From assembly GCF_014203395.1 (NCBI RefSeq), contig NZ_JACHIW010000004.1, forward strand, positions 62,001-126,000: a stretch of DNA of 64,000 nt, given 5' to 3'. Made by a program: the position numbers and the translations under genes. This DNA is from Saccharopolyspora phatthalungensis (GTDB taxonomy: Bacteria > Actinomycetota > Actinomycetes > Mycobacteriales > Pseudonocardiaceae). Shown piece after piece: positions 1 to 10,427 of the stretch; positions within the stretch are counted from its first letter, which is position 1, and every line of letters begins with the position of its first letter. The notes beneath the pieces are model-generated. The model did no database searches, was not told the origin of the DNA, and saw only the letters and a program-made list of their open reading frames with translations.

Positions 1-3000
1 TTCGGCCAGTCGGCGACATCCGGACTGTCGTTGCTCGCCGGCCGGACGCATCTGGGCGGAACCGAGACGATCGAGTTCGTTGTCCGCGCTCGATACGCGC
101 CGGACGCGAAGGCGACGCCGAACACGCAGCTCAAAGCCGACACCTACTTCCAGCACACGGAGAAATGGGCCCGCTCCGCATCGCGGACGCTCGGCGGCGG
201 CATCAGCGGGAGCGTGCTGGCGGCTCGCCGGCTCACTGGCCAAGCGCGTCGGGTCGGCGCCAATCCGGAAGCGGCGTATGGCAGGGAATTGGTGCGCAGC
301 CAACGCGAAACCAGCACCGATGCGATCAAGTGGCGCATCGCCGGGGAAGAGGAGACCTCTTACTCCTATACCTGGCCGGTCTGGTTCCAGGTGGAGATGT
401 ATCGCTCGTGGACCCCGAACGCGGTACTGAACAACCTGCTGCTGAACGCGCCGCAACGCGGCATCCAGCTGTGGTCGGCGATGCAGGCTGCCACGCGGAC
501 CCCGGAACAACGACGCGTGACCGGTGAAGGCACGGCCGTCTTCACCATGCCGGGAGGCCTGACCGCGACAGAGCTGCCGGTGCCGCGCCCGGTGCGGATC
601 ACCGGCAAGGCGGTGCCCGCAGGAGGCCCAACCGAGCTGGGACCGATGCCGCAGGACCTGCATGGTGTGGACGTCCTCCCGGTGGCGTTGCCCGGCAGCG
701 AACGGCTATTCCCTTGGCTGGCGGCAACGTTGGCACATCCGACCCGGCATCCGGACAATGATGCCGACCCGGCAAGCGCGGCAGCGTCGATGCAGGCGCC
801 CGCAGGCGACGGCTGGGTGCGCCCGGCCACCCTGCCGGGGCAACTGCTGTGGCAGCTCGGCGGCGAAGAAGGTTTGACCGCGATGATGCCGGAGCTGCTC
901 AACGCCCCGGTTTCCTTCCCGGTCTTGGTCAACGGCGGGATGCTCTGGGACGAAGAGCACAGCCTGTCCGTGGCCCTGCGGTTCGCCGACGTCGAGTACG
1001 CCGGCTCCTTCACCGCGACCGGTGAGCTGACCCAGGAGCGGAAGACCGAGCAGGAAATCACCCGATTAGCGAGCAGCAACGCGACCGGATCGGTCCTCGC
1101 GCTGGCGCTGCTGAAGGGAAACGATGCCGGCCACCAGCGCGACGTGATCCTTCCTGGCGAGACGAGCATGACCAATCCGTCGGGCGGCGCGTCGGGCGGC
1201 AGGTCAATTCCGAGCGGCCAAGTCTCCACCCGCAGCACCGCCCGAGAGCTCACCAGCGAGAAGAAGGGCACGTACCACGTGTACCGGGCGGGCAAGGCGA
1301 TCTACACGATCACCGACCAGACCCGAAATCGCGTACTTTTCCTCGCGTCGCCCGGAAAACCAGCCGAATACAAGGTGACCATCGACAACGGCGGATACTT
1401 CGCCGTGGCGGCCGACCAGGCGGCGGCGAGGAACCTCCCCGGTCCGCCGCCCGAGCCGTCCCAGCCCGCTAGCACGCCGGATCCGGGCCCGGCCATGCTG
1501 CCGGACGTCTGGATGCCCGGTGCCTACGATCAGGCGGCCGCGGAACTGCTGCCCCGCGTCCCCGGGCATCTGGTGATCGGTCTGACCGCCGAGACACCCG
1601 GCACCATTTCCGACGGATTCGGTGGCACACTCACCGTGCCCGAGCTCGCCACGCGAATCGAGGGCGTGCGGGGCTGGGCCCGGCGGCCGCTCGTGCTGGT
1701 CGGCGACGTCGGCCTGGCCGATGCGGGCGCGCTGCGCGACACCCTCGGCGTCGACATCGTCACGGCCGACCAGCAGGTCTGGCACGGCACCGACGGCCGC
1801 ATCCTCGCCGGCAATTTGACCTTCCTGCGCAGCGGGTTGCCGACCTGGCGCGAGTGGGCCGAATCCGTCGTCGGGGGCGAGGAGTCAGCCGCGAAAGCCG
1901 GGCACTGGTACCTGTTGTCGTCCAGCGGAGGCATGCGGCAGCTCCCCGGTGCGGACCTGGTACCGGCGCTGGCAAGTTCCGGTCTCCAGGCATCGCCGGG
2001 CAACGCCCCACGATTCGACTTCCGGTGGGGCGTGCGTAGCGCTCCGGTGAGCCTTCCGATCCACGGACGCGACGAAAACGCCGAGTACCAGACGTGGACC
2101 CGGTCACCGTACTATGCCGCCGCTGCCCCGGAAGGCACTCGGCCACTGCTGGTGCTCGGGCACGACAACACCGTGGTCTCCGCCGCTGCCGCTGCCGAGG
2201 CGCGAGGTACCGGTGCGGACGTGCTGGCACGGGTCAACCGGGGCCGGGGGCCGAAGTGGATGCTGCACCGCGCCGACGGGAGCCGACCGCGGCCGGTGGC
2301 GCCGCCCGCCGAGCTGACCCAGCCGCCGCGACCGGAACCGCTGCTGTTCGGCGGACCCGGTGATTCCGGCGAGATGATCGAACATGCCGCGAAGCTGGCG
2401 CCAGAACTGCCGGACACCCTGATCGTCGGTGTGCATGTCACCGCGGACGGACTTGCCAGGCTCAAGGGCGGCCGGAAGGTCGGGCCGGAGGAATTCGCCG
2501 CGGAGCTGCGGCAGAACCGGCGTTTCGTCCCGGGGCTGAAAGTCGCGTTGCTGGGCTGCGCCGCACACCGGCGATCGGCGCCGAACAAGTTGTCGTTCGC
2601 ACAGCGTCTCGCCCTGTCCCTCCGGACGCAAATTTGGGCGGCGGATAAAGATGTGTGCCAAACCGAGGACGGCTTCGTCCATGCGACGGAGGTCTCGGCC
2701 ACCGCGGACGGCAGGCTGTTGCCGAAGTTCGTCGACGGGCTGGGTACCGGACGCTGGTCGTTGCTGGGTACCCGGGGCGAATTGCTGGATTCATCCGGTC
2801 CGGAATTGCGGGCGGCGGCGACCAATTCCGCCCCGCAGCGGTATCCGCTCGGTGCGCAGCCGGAGGCCGGCATGCGGTGGTCCGGGCAGGCGAACACCGA
2901 CGCCGAACCGGCCCCGCGAGCTGTCCAAGACCTGTTGGCCAGCTGGGGAACCACGCCCACCGATCGGGAATTGTGGCGGCTGGTAGAAGAATTGGGCTTA

Positions 3001-6000
3001 CCTTACGCGGATCGCATTGGTGGACCCGGCACGCGCTCCTGGAACCTGTTGCGGCACCGGGTTTTCAACGTCCTCGAATTGACCGCGGCGCTCGGTGAAC
3101 GACCCACGGTCGAGGACGCGAAGGCAACCCGGCTGCTGGCGGACTGGATCCGGGATGCCGACCGGATGGACGGCACGACGGTGACCGCCGGGGACGTGCA
3201 TCGAGCCGTCCAGGACGTGTCCGACGATGCTACGGGCGTTCGCCTGCACGAAGTGCGATACCTGGCCGACGTGCTTCGGCGGTTCGGAGAACAACCGGCG
3301 ACCTTGGCGGCCCTGCGGGCGGAGTGGCGGCGTGGAGCCACCCAGGCCGTCACGCTGAGCATGGGCGGACGGCGGGAGAACGCCGTGGCCTATGCGGCGG
3401 ACGAGGAATCAGCGCGGTGGTGGCAAGGTTTTCCAGGTAGCCGGGTCGATCTGGACCAGGTGCGGCGCGAGATGGGCATCGCCGCGGACCAGGATCCGAT
3501 CATCGTGGTGGTGCAGACGCGGCGGCGTTCCCCGAATGGCACCGATCGGCTCTTCCTGATCAGCGATGCGGTTCGCGGGACGACCTTTCAGCTCGAAACG
3601 CCGCAAGAGCTCGGGCGGTGGGTGGCCGGGACCGCGCAGTACCAACGGATAACCGGCACCAACGACGCAGGCCCGGTCGTCCTGGTGACCCTGGGCGGGA
3701 ATGCGGGACTCGGGCAGGACCTCAGGCGCGAGCAGCTCATTCGCGGATTCGTCACGGGATTGACCGAGGGCGGGGAAGGTACCCGAACGCGGGATGCCCT
3801 GCTGGCGTACGGCTACATAGCACGGAATCCTTCCGGCCTCGGGCTGGTGGCCGCGCGAGAACCAGCTGACCCGCGGGACAGTGGAGTCGTGCTGAGGTCC
3901 GGTGCGCGGCCGAACATGGCGTCGCTCCGGTTGGATTCCACCCGTGCGAACACGCTCGCCTACCCCATTGATGCGGCCAACGCGCGCGAATTCCAGAACA
4001 TTGCCGCGTCGAGCATTCGGATGCAGAGCGTGCGACGGGTTGTTGGCAGTAATTCGCCCCTCTACGTGTTGGCGTGGCTGGCACCGAATGGCAGGTTCAC
4101 CGTCGCCGGCGGAGACACCTGGGTGCGAGAAGACCTGGCACCGCGTGAGTTCGCTCGTCAGGTGATCGAGGACGCGAGAAACCACCGGTTGTCTCGCACA
4201 GACGACCGCCCGATCGTCGTCTTCACATACTTCCGGCAGGACGCGGGGGCGATGGCAGAGGTAGGTCGGCAGGAGCTGGCCGCGGCCTTCCATGAGGCAG
4301 GACATCACGGACCGATTTTCGTGACCGTGGCGGACAGCCGGACGCACGGACCCAACCTCTTTTCCGCGGACGGTCCGATCATGGTTCAGCAATTCCACCG
4401 TGTGGTCCCGAGATCGCCGCTGATGCGGCTTGCGGTGGATTCGGCCGTCGAGAACCTGGTCGCATACCCGCAGAACAGCGGAGAGGAAACCGCGTGCCGC
4501 GAATGGGCGGAGTCGGGAGTCGACCTGGGCTGGCTACGCGCGGCGGTGCACGATCAGTCACCGACTCTTGTGTTGGCGTTCTGGAACAACGATGGAACCT
4601 TCGGATACGTCAACCCGGCGACCTTGCGCCTCGGTCGCCTGACTCCCGGCCTGTTCGGTCGGAGAATGGCGGGAAGCGCGGCGTTCCGCGAGATGACGAA
4701 TCCCGGCAATGCCGTCGTGCTGCTTGCCGCGGTGCCGGACGAGCATAGTGTCATGGACGACGTAGCGCGCCAGGAATTCGCCAGGGGAGTAGTCCGATCC
4801 GGCCACGAGGGGCCGGTTTACGTTGCGTCCGTCATGGAAAACGTCGAAGGAAACCAGTCCCGGATGGAAGTTCGGGATTTAACCCATGCCGGCGGTGCTC
4901 CGCACGCCGCCGGACTGCCGGTGCAGCAGCTGACATCCACCAACGTGCCACACCGCCTGCTCGGCGTAGCTGGATCCAACGCGGAACTGGAATGGTGGAG
5001 CGAGTGGTCGTCGGGCGGTTTCCGCCTCAACGTCGAGCGCTCGACCGGGCTGAAGTCGGCTACCGTGGTGCTCGCTCGCCTTTGGGGAGACGAGTTCGTC
5101 ACGCCTTCAGGCACCATGCCGGCGTTCGAATTCGGCCGCCAGTTGGCGTTCAGCGAGTCATTCCAAGAGCCGATCATGCTGAATCCGGCCGATCCTGTCC
5201 TGTTGGCGACCGTGGGAGCGGAGACCGGACTCAGCGAGCAAGCCGCGCGCGAGTTCGCCCGCGGCTTGCGCAGCGATGCCCCGGACCGTGCGGTCTTCGT
5301 CACGGACCGGGATTTCAGGTTGCGGTCGGATACCAGGGGCGTCGGCGTTCTGGACTTCGACGTAGATCCCCCGAGGTTCGTGCCGCCGCAGGACTGGGCC
5401 CCGTGGGTGGGGTCGGCCTCGAACGTCGACGCCCACAGCGGGCCAGTGCTGCGATATCCATCTTTAGTCGGATGGCTGCCACGCATCACCCTGGATAGGG
5501 ACTGGATTGCCTCGGAGGCCGGCCATCCGGCCCCCGTCGTGCTCGTGGTGCATGCAGTGCGCGGACGCATCCGCGCGGTTGATCCGTCGACCGGCGAGAC
5601 GCGAGTGCTCGGTGCTTCGGATTTCGGTACGAGCGCGGTCAGCGACCCGGACGTACGGCAGTTCCTCGACGCTGATCCGGACCGGCCGGTTGTGGTGTTG
5701 TTCGACAAGTGGCCGTACGGCCTGACCGAGCAGGATGCGAGGTCGCTGGCGCAGGGTTTGCGCAGCGATGGGAACCGGCGGCCTGTCTTCCTGTCCATCG
5801 GCCATTTCACCGCGCACTCCGCGGGCTGGCGGTCATACGCCCTGGTCGAGGCGCCGTCGGTACAGTCTGGGGTCCTCGCGCAGCCTGCCGGCGCCGCCGA
5901 TGCGCGGCAGCCGCAGCTCATCTCCTATCTGATGCCGGGGGACGCGCACGTTGTCGGACGGCTTCGTTCCTTCGGGGTTTCCCGGCTGTTGTCGGAGTTG

Positions 6001-8298
6001 GGGTATCGCGACCGGCAACAGCCGATCGTCGTTCTGGCAAGCAGAGTGGGCGACGTCCTCATCGACCCGGAGCGGGGCAACGAATTGCGTTCCGAAGCCC
6101 TGGGCCGGAAGCTGGCGCGAGACCCGAATTACCTGGAGGCGACCCGAGGGGACTGGCGCAGGCCGGTCGTGATCCTCACCACGGGGTCGCCGAACGACGC
6201 CGATCTGACGAGAAACCTGAACGCGCTCACCGTGAACTTGCTCGGCGGGCCCGATGCCGTTCGGCCCCTTTACATCTCGCGCCGCAACGTGTCGAGTTCG
6301 ATCGGCGGCCGCCTCGTTTTCTCCGGCGGGCTGCGGGCGTTGACGCCCAACCGGATGCAAAGTCACTTTCCGCACCAGCCCTTATCGGCGCATACCTTGC
6401 GGATTGGTGAGGCGTCGACCGACAACGCCGTGGGTTTCCCGGTGGACGAGTACGACGAGGCAGACTGGGAGCAATGGAGCTCGGCGGACTACGACTGGTG
6501 CGGGCCGATGCTGCGGCGCACGGTGGCCGAGTTCGATCCGGACCCGGTGTTCATTTTCGCGTCGGTGCGGGCAGGAGTGATGGAAGCGTTGAACCTGCAC
6601 GATCGGCCGATGCCCTCGGATCCCGTTGCGCTGGGCATCGAGATCTCGCGTTCCCCGGCCTTCCAAGCGGTGGATGGCGCGGCCCCTGGACGAACGGTGG
6701 TGATCGTGGCGGTGTCGAAGGACCACACGCCACTCCAGGACTGGTACGCCGCGGCACTCGCCGAAGGCTTGCGCGGGCTCGGTGGGCCGCCGCGAAGTGT
6801 GTTCGTCTACGACGGTTACCACATCGAGGCCAGCCGGACCGACATAGCGTTGGACCGCCTGCGAAACGTGACACCCGAGCTGAACTGGCGGCTGGACGGG
6901 GCGATCCGCGACGTGGACGATCCCGGCGAAACCGTGCCGCGCTACGAACACGACCCGGTGCCGAAATATGACGACGCCGGAGCGGTTGCGGCCGGGATCG
7001 CGGCGGTTGACGGGCAGCGCGAGTCGGTCGCGGCGGGCGGGACCCGGCCCGCCGCGATCACTGAGGTCGAGATCGGCGAGGCCTACCAACGATGGAACGA
7101 GGACTTCTGGGAAGCCGAACGCACACTGGGCGCGCTGCCCGCTGACTGGCTGGCGGACCTGCAGGCACGGGCCAGGATGATCCTCGGCAGTTTGTGGGAA
7201 CGTCCCGAGCAGGGGCACGCTCCCGCGCAGATGGAGTTGCAGAGCCTGTGGGACCGGATGGCGCAGCGAGTTGCTTTCCGGCTGCACGGCGATGCCCGGT
7301 CGGAGACGGACGCGTGGGCGACGGCCTCTGCGATGGTGGCAGCCGTCATGCCTCCGCCGGTCGTATTGACGGTACTGGGGTCGGGCGAAACGATCAGCTA
7401 TCCGGAGTGGACGAGGTCGTGGGGGTTCGCGGAGGTCGCGCCGGATCGAGGCCGGCTGTTGTTCGTCCTGGGCCATGACAGCGTGCTCACGCACGGGGAA
7501 CTGATCCGCAATACGCGGCAGGCCGGTGTGAATGTGCTGGCGCGAACCAGTATCGACAATGCGCCACAGTGGATTTTGTGCCCGTCGGATGGGAGCGAGC
7601 CGCGGCGGGTGGAGCCGCCGATCGAGGTAGCCCGTGCGCCGCGTGCGAAGCCGTTGATGTTCTTCGGTCCTGATGACGGTGCGACGGCTGTCGCGGCGGC
7701 GGCGTTGGCGACGGGCCTGGACGGTGTGCAGGTGGTCGGTTTGCACGTGACGCCGGACGGGCAGGCGCAGTGGCCGGATGGACTGGTGGGACCGGCGGAG
7801 TCCGCCGAACGAATTTGGCGGAACAAGGATTACGTTCCGGGGCTGCCGGTGGCGTTGTTCGGATGCGGTGCGGGACAGCGGTCGGAGTCGGACGAAGCGC
7901 CCTTCGCGCAGCGGTTTGCGAGGGCGCTGCGGCAGTATGTGTGGGCGACGGATGCCAGCGGTGTGTGGCAGACGCAGGACGGTGCGGTTCATGCCACGGA
8001 CACATTGGTCACCGGCGAGGGACGGATGCTGCCGGTGTTCGCCGACGGCAGGGGAACCGGCCAGTGGTCGCTGCTCGATCGAAACGGGTGGGAGGTGGGT
8101 TCGCCGCGCGGTTCGGAGTTGCGGGCCGCAGTGACCGGCTCGGCCGCGCCGCAGTACGCGCCGAACGCGCACCCGGAGCCGGTGATCAGGTGGGCGAGCG
8201 ATTTTCCCAACCCCACCACGGGGAGGGGCCGGCAGGCTGGGAGAATGGGCCCCGAACCGGCCCCGCGGAGCCCCGATTCCGCACCTGTGTGCAAGTGA
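1..8298 (+). CDS. Giant repeat protein with two 'lonely Cys' domains (5' end outside window)
   Basis: The frame is open from the first base, so the gene almost certainly starts upstream; at least 2,765 codons are visible. Two related blocks of about 230 residues (bases ~2140-2890 and ~7450-8200) share a GHD motif, a V(A)LxGC motif (Cys codons at 2557 and 7864), a FAQR helix and a WSLL end. They match actinobacterial 'lonely Cys domain' proteins, usually thousands of residues long. Between them are seven degenerate repeats of roughly 160-190 aa, starting near 3376, 3949, 4450, 4951, 5446, 5914 and 6421. Each pairs an opening like NAVAYP with a beta strand such as PIVVL and a later R(Q)EFARGL helix. 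I see no membrane segment or enzyme signature. A gene 94 bp downstream probably shares its transcript. A secreted or surface effector role is inference only. Confidence 0.7.
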   Translation, partial: FGQSATSGLSLLAGRTHLGGTETIEFVVRARYAPDAKATPNTQLKADTYFQHTEKWARSASRTLGGGISGSVLAARRLTGQARRVGANPEAAYGRELVRSQRETSTDAIKWRIAGEEETSYSYTWPVWFQVEMYRSWTPNAVLNNLLLNAPQRGIQLWSAMQAATRTPEQRRVTGEGTAVFTMPGGLTATELPVPRPVRITGKAVPAGGPTELGPMPQDLHGVDVLPVALPGSERLFPWLAATLAHPTRHPDNDADPASAAASMQAPAGDGWVRPATLPGQLLWQLGGEEGLTAMMPELLNAPVSFPVLVNGGMLWDEEHSLSVALRFADVEYAGSFTATGELTQERKTEQEITRLASSNATGSVLALALLKGNDAGHQRDVILPGETSMTNPSGGASGGRSIPSGQVSTRSTARELTSEKKGTYHVYRAGKAIYTITDQTRNRVLFLASPGKPAEYKVTIDNGGYFAVAADQAAARNLPGPPPEPSQPASTPDPGPAMLPDVWMPGAYDQAAAELLPRVPGHLVIGLTAETPGTISDGFGGTLTVPELATRIEGVRGWARRPLVLVGDVGLADAGALRDTLGVDIVTADQQVWHGTDGRILAGNLTFLRSGLPTWREWAESVVGGEESAAKAGHWYLLSSSGGMRQLPGADLVPALASSGLQASPGNAPRFDFRWGVRSAPVSLPIHGRDENAEYQTWTRSPYYAAAAPEGTRPLLVLGHDNTVVSAAAAAEARGTGADVLARVNRGRGPKWMLHRADGSRPRPVAPPAELTQPPRPEPLLFGGPGDSGEMIEHAAKLAPELPDTLIVGVHVTADGLARLKGGRKVGPEEFAAELRQNRRFVPGLKVALLGCAAHRRSAPNKLSFAQRLALSLRTQIWAADKDVCQTEDGFVHATEVSATADGRLLPKFVDGLGTGRWSLLGTRGELLDSSGPELRAAATNSAPQRYPLGAQPEAGMRWSGQANTDAEPAPRAVQDLLASWGTTPTDRELWRLVEELGLPYADRIGGPGTRSWNLLRHRVFNVLELTAALGERPTVEDAKATRLLADWIRDADRMDGTTVTAGDVHRAVQDVSDDATGVRLHEVRYLADVLRRFGEQPATLAALRAEWRRGATQAVTLSMGGRRENAVAYAADEESARWWQGFPGSRVDLDQVRREMGIAADQDPIIVVVQTRRRSPNGTDRLFLISDAVRGTTFQLETPQELGRWVAGTAQYQRITGTNDAGPVVLVTLGGNAGLGQDLRREQLIRGFVTGLTEGGEGTRTRDALLAYGYIARNPSGLGLVAAREPADPRDSGVVLRSGARPNMASLRLDSTRANTLAYPIDAANAREFQNIAASSIRMQSVRRVVGSNSPLYVLAWLAPNGRFTVAGGDTWVREDLAPREFARQVIEDARNHRLSRTDDRPIVVFTYFRQDAGAMAEVGRQELAAAFHEAGHHGPIFVTVADSRTHGPNLFSADGPIMVQQFHRVVPRSPLMRLAVDSAVENLVAYPQNSGEETACREWAESGVDLGWLRAAVHDQSPTLVLAFWNNDGTFGYVNPATLRLGRLTPGLFGRRMAGSAAFREMTNPGNAVVLLAAVPDEHSVMDDVARQEFARGVVRSGHEGPVYVASVMENVEGNQSRMEVRDLTHAGGAPHAAGLPVQQLTSTNVPHRLLGVAGSNAELEWWSEWSSGGFRLNVERSTGLKSATVVLARLWGDEFVTPSGTMPAFEFGRQLAFSESFQEPIMLNPADPVLLATVGAETGLSEQAAREFARGLRSDAPDRAVFVTDRDFRLRSDTRGVGVLDFDVDPPRFVPPQDWAPWVGSASNVDAHSGPVLRYPSLVGWLPRITLDRDWIASEAGHPAPVVLVVHAVRGRIRAVDPSTGETRVLGASDFGTSAVSDPDVRQFLDADPDRPVVVLFDKWPYGLTEQDARSLAQGLRSDGNRRPVFLSIGHFTAHSAGWRSYALVEAPSVQSGVLAQPAGAADARQPQLISYLMPGDAHVVGRLRSFGVSRLLSELGYRDRQQPIVVLASRVGDVLIDPERGNELRSEALGRKLARDPNYLEATRGDWRRPVVILTTGSPNDADLTRNLNALTVNLLGGPDAVRPLYISRRNVSSSIGGRLVFSGGLRALTPNRMQSHFPHQPLSAHTLRIGEASTDNAVGFPVDEYDEADWEQWSSADYDWCGPMLRRTVAEFDPDPVFIFASVRAGVMEALNLHDRPMPSDPVALGIEISRSPAFQAVDGAAPGRTVVIVAVSKDHTPLQDWYAAALAEGLRGLGGPPRSVFVYDGYHIEASRTDIALDRLRNVTPELNWRLDGAIRDVDDPGETVPRYEHDPVPKYDDAGAVAAGIAAVDGQRESVAAGGTRPAAITEVEIGEAYQRWNEDFWEAERTLGALPADWLADLQARARMILGSLWERPEQGHAPAQMELQSLWDRMAQRVAFRLHGDARSETDAWATASAMVAAVMPPPVVLTVLGSGETISYPEWTRSWGFAEVAPDRGRLLFVLGHDSVLTHGELIRNTRQAGVNVLARTSIDNAPQWILCPSDGSEPRRVEPPIEVARAPRAKPLMFFGPDDGATAVAAAALATGLDGVQVVGLHVTPDGQAQWPDGLVGPAESAERIWRNKDYVPGLPVALFGCGAGQRSESDEAPFAQRFARALRQYVWATDASGVWQTQDGAVHATDTLVTGEGRMLPVFADGRGTGQWSLLDRNGWEVGSPRGSELRAAVTGSAAPQYAPNAHPEPVIRWASDFPNPTTGRGRQAGRMGPEPAPRSPDSAPVCK

Positions 8299-8392
8299 GA
8301 TCCATGAGAGACGAGCCCGGGCCGGCACCCGCCGCGAACCCAGCAGGCGGGCCCACGAGCTTTGACGATCACAAACCGTTGAGGAGCTGAAC

Positions 8393-9433
8393 ATGACTTC
8401 CCCTGAGCAGCAAGCGGCCGTCAAGGCGGCGATGCACGGCGTGCTTCTGCGGCAGGCCGGTCTCGCGCCCGACGAGTTGGTGGCGGAGGCTCGTGGCTGG
8501 CTCGCCGAAGACCGGTTGGGCGAGGTCGCCCGCGCGATGGCGTCCGCCGCCGCGCGATACGGCCTGCCGCTCACCGAGGCGGACTTAAGCGTGCTCGCGG
8601 CCGTTCTTCAGGCGGAAGGTGCACCGCTCGACGCGCTGGAAGGCATTGACCCGGCCGTCGACGATCCGCCGCTGGCGTGGCAGTTCAGCGTCGACCGGCC
8701 GGATGCTCCGGTCGCCGAGGACGATCCCGCGTTGGCGGCAGTGATCGATATCGTCAATGGTGAGCCGACCGCGCATGGGCTGTGGCGTGCGTGGCGGATG
8801 CCCGCGGACGGCGCGCCGTACCCGCCGCCGCGGCCGGTCTACGTCGTCGAGGCTGACGACGGTGATCTGCCGGCGCTCACCGCCCGGCTTCAGCAGGCGC
8901 TGACCGCCGCCGGTGAAGCCGCGCCGCAGGTGGAGGTCACCTCGGTCAATGGCTACGTGCCCCTGTACCAGCGCGCGGCCCGCGCTTACGGCGCGCTCCG
9001 CTGGGCCGCGACCGAGGCCCCGGACATCAAGGTGGCGCGGGTTTTCGACGCGGTCGACCCGGCTTCCGGTCCGAGCTTTGCCCCGGACCACCCCCGGATG
9101 ACCAGCGAGGCCGAGCGCGATCAGGTGCTTGACTACCTGCGGGCCGGCACCGCGCTGATGATCACGACCGCCACGCTGGACGACGTCGTCGACCCGGCCC
9201 GCAAGGGCGTCGTGCCGATGAGCTTCCGCACCGACGGCACCTGGATCTGGCCGGATACGGTCACGTACTACCTGGAACACCACCACCTGGAGCCGGATCC
9301 GGAACTGCTGGCGCACATTCGTGACTCCGGCCCGCGCCCGCCGGAGCTCGACGCGGTGGCGCTGCACCGCGCGATGGAGGTGCTGCGCCGGCCACCGGAA
9401 AGCGAGCCGGTCTGGAACACCAGAAACGGCTGA
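8393..9433 (+). CDS. Conserved hypothetical partner protein (TDGTWIW family), copy 1
   Basis: This 346-aa protein starts at ATG behind a good GAGGAG ribosome site, 94 bp after the giant gene. Its C-terminal half carries the motif FRTDGTWIW followed by TYYLEHHHL, preceded by ARVFDAVDP and a PDHPRM motif. The gene at 18147 has the same order of motifs (FRSDGTWIW, TYYLDRYHL, ARVFDGADP, PDHPRL) at the same spacing, so the two are paralogues. Both lie directly downstream of a very large protein gene. That placement suggests a chaperone, adaptor or immunity-like partner of the large protein, which is inference. No catalytic motif, signal peptide or membrane segment is visible. Confidence 0.75.
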   Translation: MTSPEQQAAVKAAMHGVLLRQAGLAPDELVAEARGWLAEDRLGEVARAMASAAARYGLPLTEADLSVLAAVLQAEGAPLDALEGIDPAVDDPPLAWQFSVDRPDAPVAEDDPALAAVIDIVNGEPTAHGLWRAWRMPADGAPYPPPRPVYVVEADDGDLPALTARLQQALTAAGEAAPQVEVTSVNGYVPLYQRAARAYGALRWAATEAPDIKVARVFDAVDPASGPSFAPDHPRMTSEAERDQVLDYLRAGTALMITTATLDDVVDPARKGVVPMSFRTDGTWIWPDTVTYYLEHHHLEPDPELLAHIRDSGPRPPELDAVALHRAMEVLRRPPESEPVWNTRNG

Positions 9434-9447
9434 GGCGGTCGTGCGGT

Positions 9448-9489
9448 GCGATTTCAATGGAAACCGGTTGTGATTTCCATTGAAATCGC
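9448..9489. repeat. Dispersed palindromic repeat, copy 1
   Basis: Arms GATTTCAATGGAAA and TTTCCATTGAAATC face each other around a short centre. The element lies just after the stop of the 8393 gene and before the convergent cutA. It belongs to a family with copies at 22560 (interrupted), 26186 and 49523. This copy has a diverged centre (CCGGTTGTG instead of CGGCGCGCCG). It could act as a bidirectional terminator. Confidence 0.8.
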
Positions 9490-9514
9490 CACACCGAGCA
9501 CCGAAGTCCTAGCG

Positions 9515-9832
9515 TCAGGCCCGAGTCTCGTCGTCAACCCACGACAGGTAGGCATCGTGGCCGCCGACGATCGGCGTGGCGATGATCTCGGGAACGTCGT
9601 AGGTGTGGTTCGCCTTGATGTGCTCAATGAGCCCGTCGAGGGCACCCACCGAAGTCTTGATCTGTAGCTGCCATTCGGGGTCGTCCTGAACAGCGCTTTC
9701 CCAGCGGTAGAAACTACGGATCGGTACCACCTGCACGCAGGCACCGCGACGAGCCGCAACGATGCTCCGCGCCAGCGTCGCTGCTGCCTCCTCCGAATCC
9801 GTGGTCGTCACAACCTGCACGTAGTCAGTCAT
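9515..9832 (-). CDS. cutA: CutA1-like divalent-cation tolerance protein
   Basis: At 105 aa this has normal CutA length. It opens with VQVVTTTDSEEAAATLA and has the conserved ACVQVVPIRSFYRW segment, where the family usually has CVNI/V...S.Y.W. It ends with a HTYDVPEIIATPI motif typical of the family's subunit contact region. CutA proteins are small trimeric ferredoxin-like folds in the cytoplasm; the name refers to copper tolerance but the biochemical role is unsettled. It is transcribed towards the 8393 gene, with palindrome copy 1 between them. The ATG at 9832 is the only sensible start. Confidence 0.92.
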   Translation of the reverse strand: MTDYVQVVTTTDSEEAAATLARSIVAARRGACVQVVPIRSFYRWESAVQDDPEWQLQIKTSVGALDGLIEHIKANHTYDVPEIIATPIVGGHDAYLSWVDDETRA

Positions 9833-9979
9833 GCGGCCAGCGTATCGGGTGGATCACGGTCCGGATTCGGCCGCGCCACTCCCGGCGACGGGGCCCTTGG
9901 GACGAAAACGGTTCGGACCTCCCATCATCTTCGGAATGTGTCGCCACGTGCTGTTCGGCTCCTGCACCGGCGGAGCTGA

Positions 9980-10427
9980 TCAATCGGTGAGCGTCAGGGG
10001 TGTGTGGCTCAATCGATCCGCGAGCAGGTCGTCGAGCAGAGCGGACAGGGTGGCGGGCAGGAACTTCTCGCGGCACGGCCGCAGGTCGTCGGCCGACCAT
10101 ATCGGCCAGCAACGGCACCCACGGGGCAAGATCGGTATAGCTAATCTCGGCCCCCGGATCGTCAAACCGTTGCGCCCCAACAGGATCGGACGCCACCCGA
10201 TGCGAACGCAGCTCCATGAATCCCACCTGCATGGCCGCCGCGTGCCCCGTCGCGGTTCCGTCCTCGCCGACGACGAACCGCACCAGCGGACCGGATGCGA
10301 GAGCAGCCCGCATCGGCGCGAGGATCACCCCGCCCGGCCGGGTATGCGCCACCCACGGATACGGCAACTGTCCCATGTGGACACCGGCAGTCGCGATCAG
10401 AACGGGCAGCCGCCGAGGAACGTGCCC
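9980..10427 (-). pseudogene. Remnant of an isoaspartyl methyltransferase-like gene
   Basis: The reading frame from 10427 downwards gives VLIATAGVHMGQLPYPWV, then TRPGGVILAPM and VGEDGTATGHAAAMQVGFM. This is the middle and C-terminal part of the protein-L-isoaspartate O-methyltransferase-like family found in actinomycetes. The N-terminal SAM-binding half is absent. The frame is entered straight after a TGA at 10428-10430. Near 10090 the likely continuation (ending LSALLDDLLADRL) moves to another frame and stops at 9980, which suggests a frameshift. It is probably not functional. Confidence 0.6.

Noticed and set aside
6382-8574. Long minus-strand open frame (730 codons)
   Set aside because: It is antisense to the giant protein and its partner gene and rich in Arg/His, as expected for reverse-frame GC-rich DNA.
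9980-10427. Methyltransferase of an FxLD-type peptide maturation system
   Set aside because: The fragment resembles that methyltransferase group, but it is broken and no precursor peptide or lanthionine synthetase is nearby.
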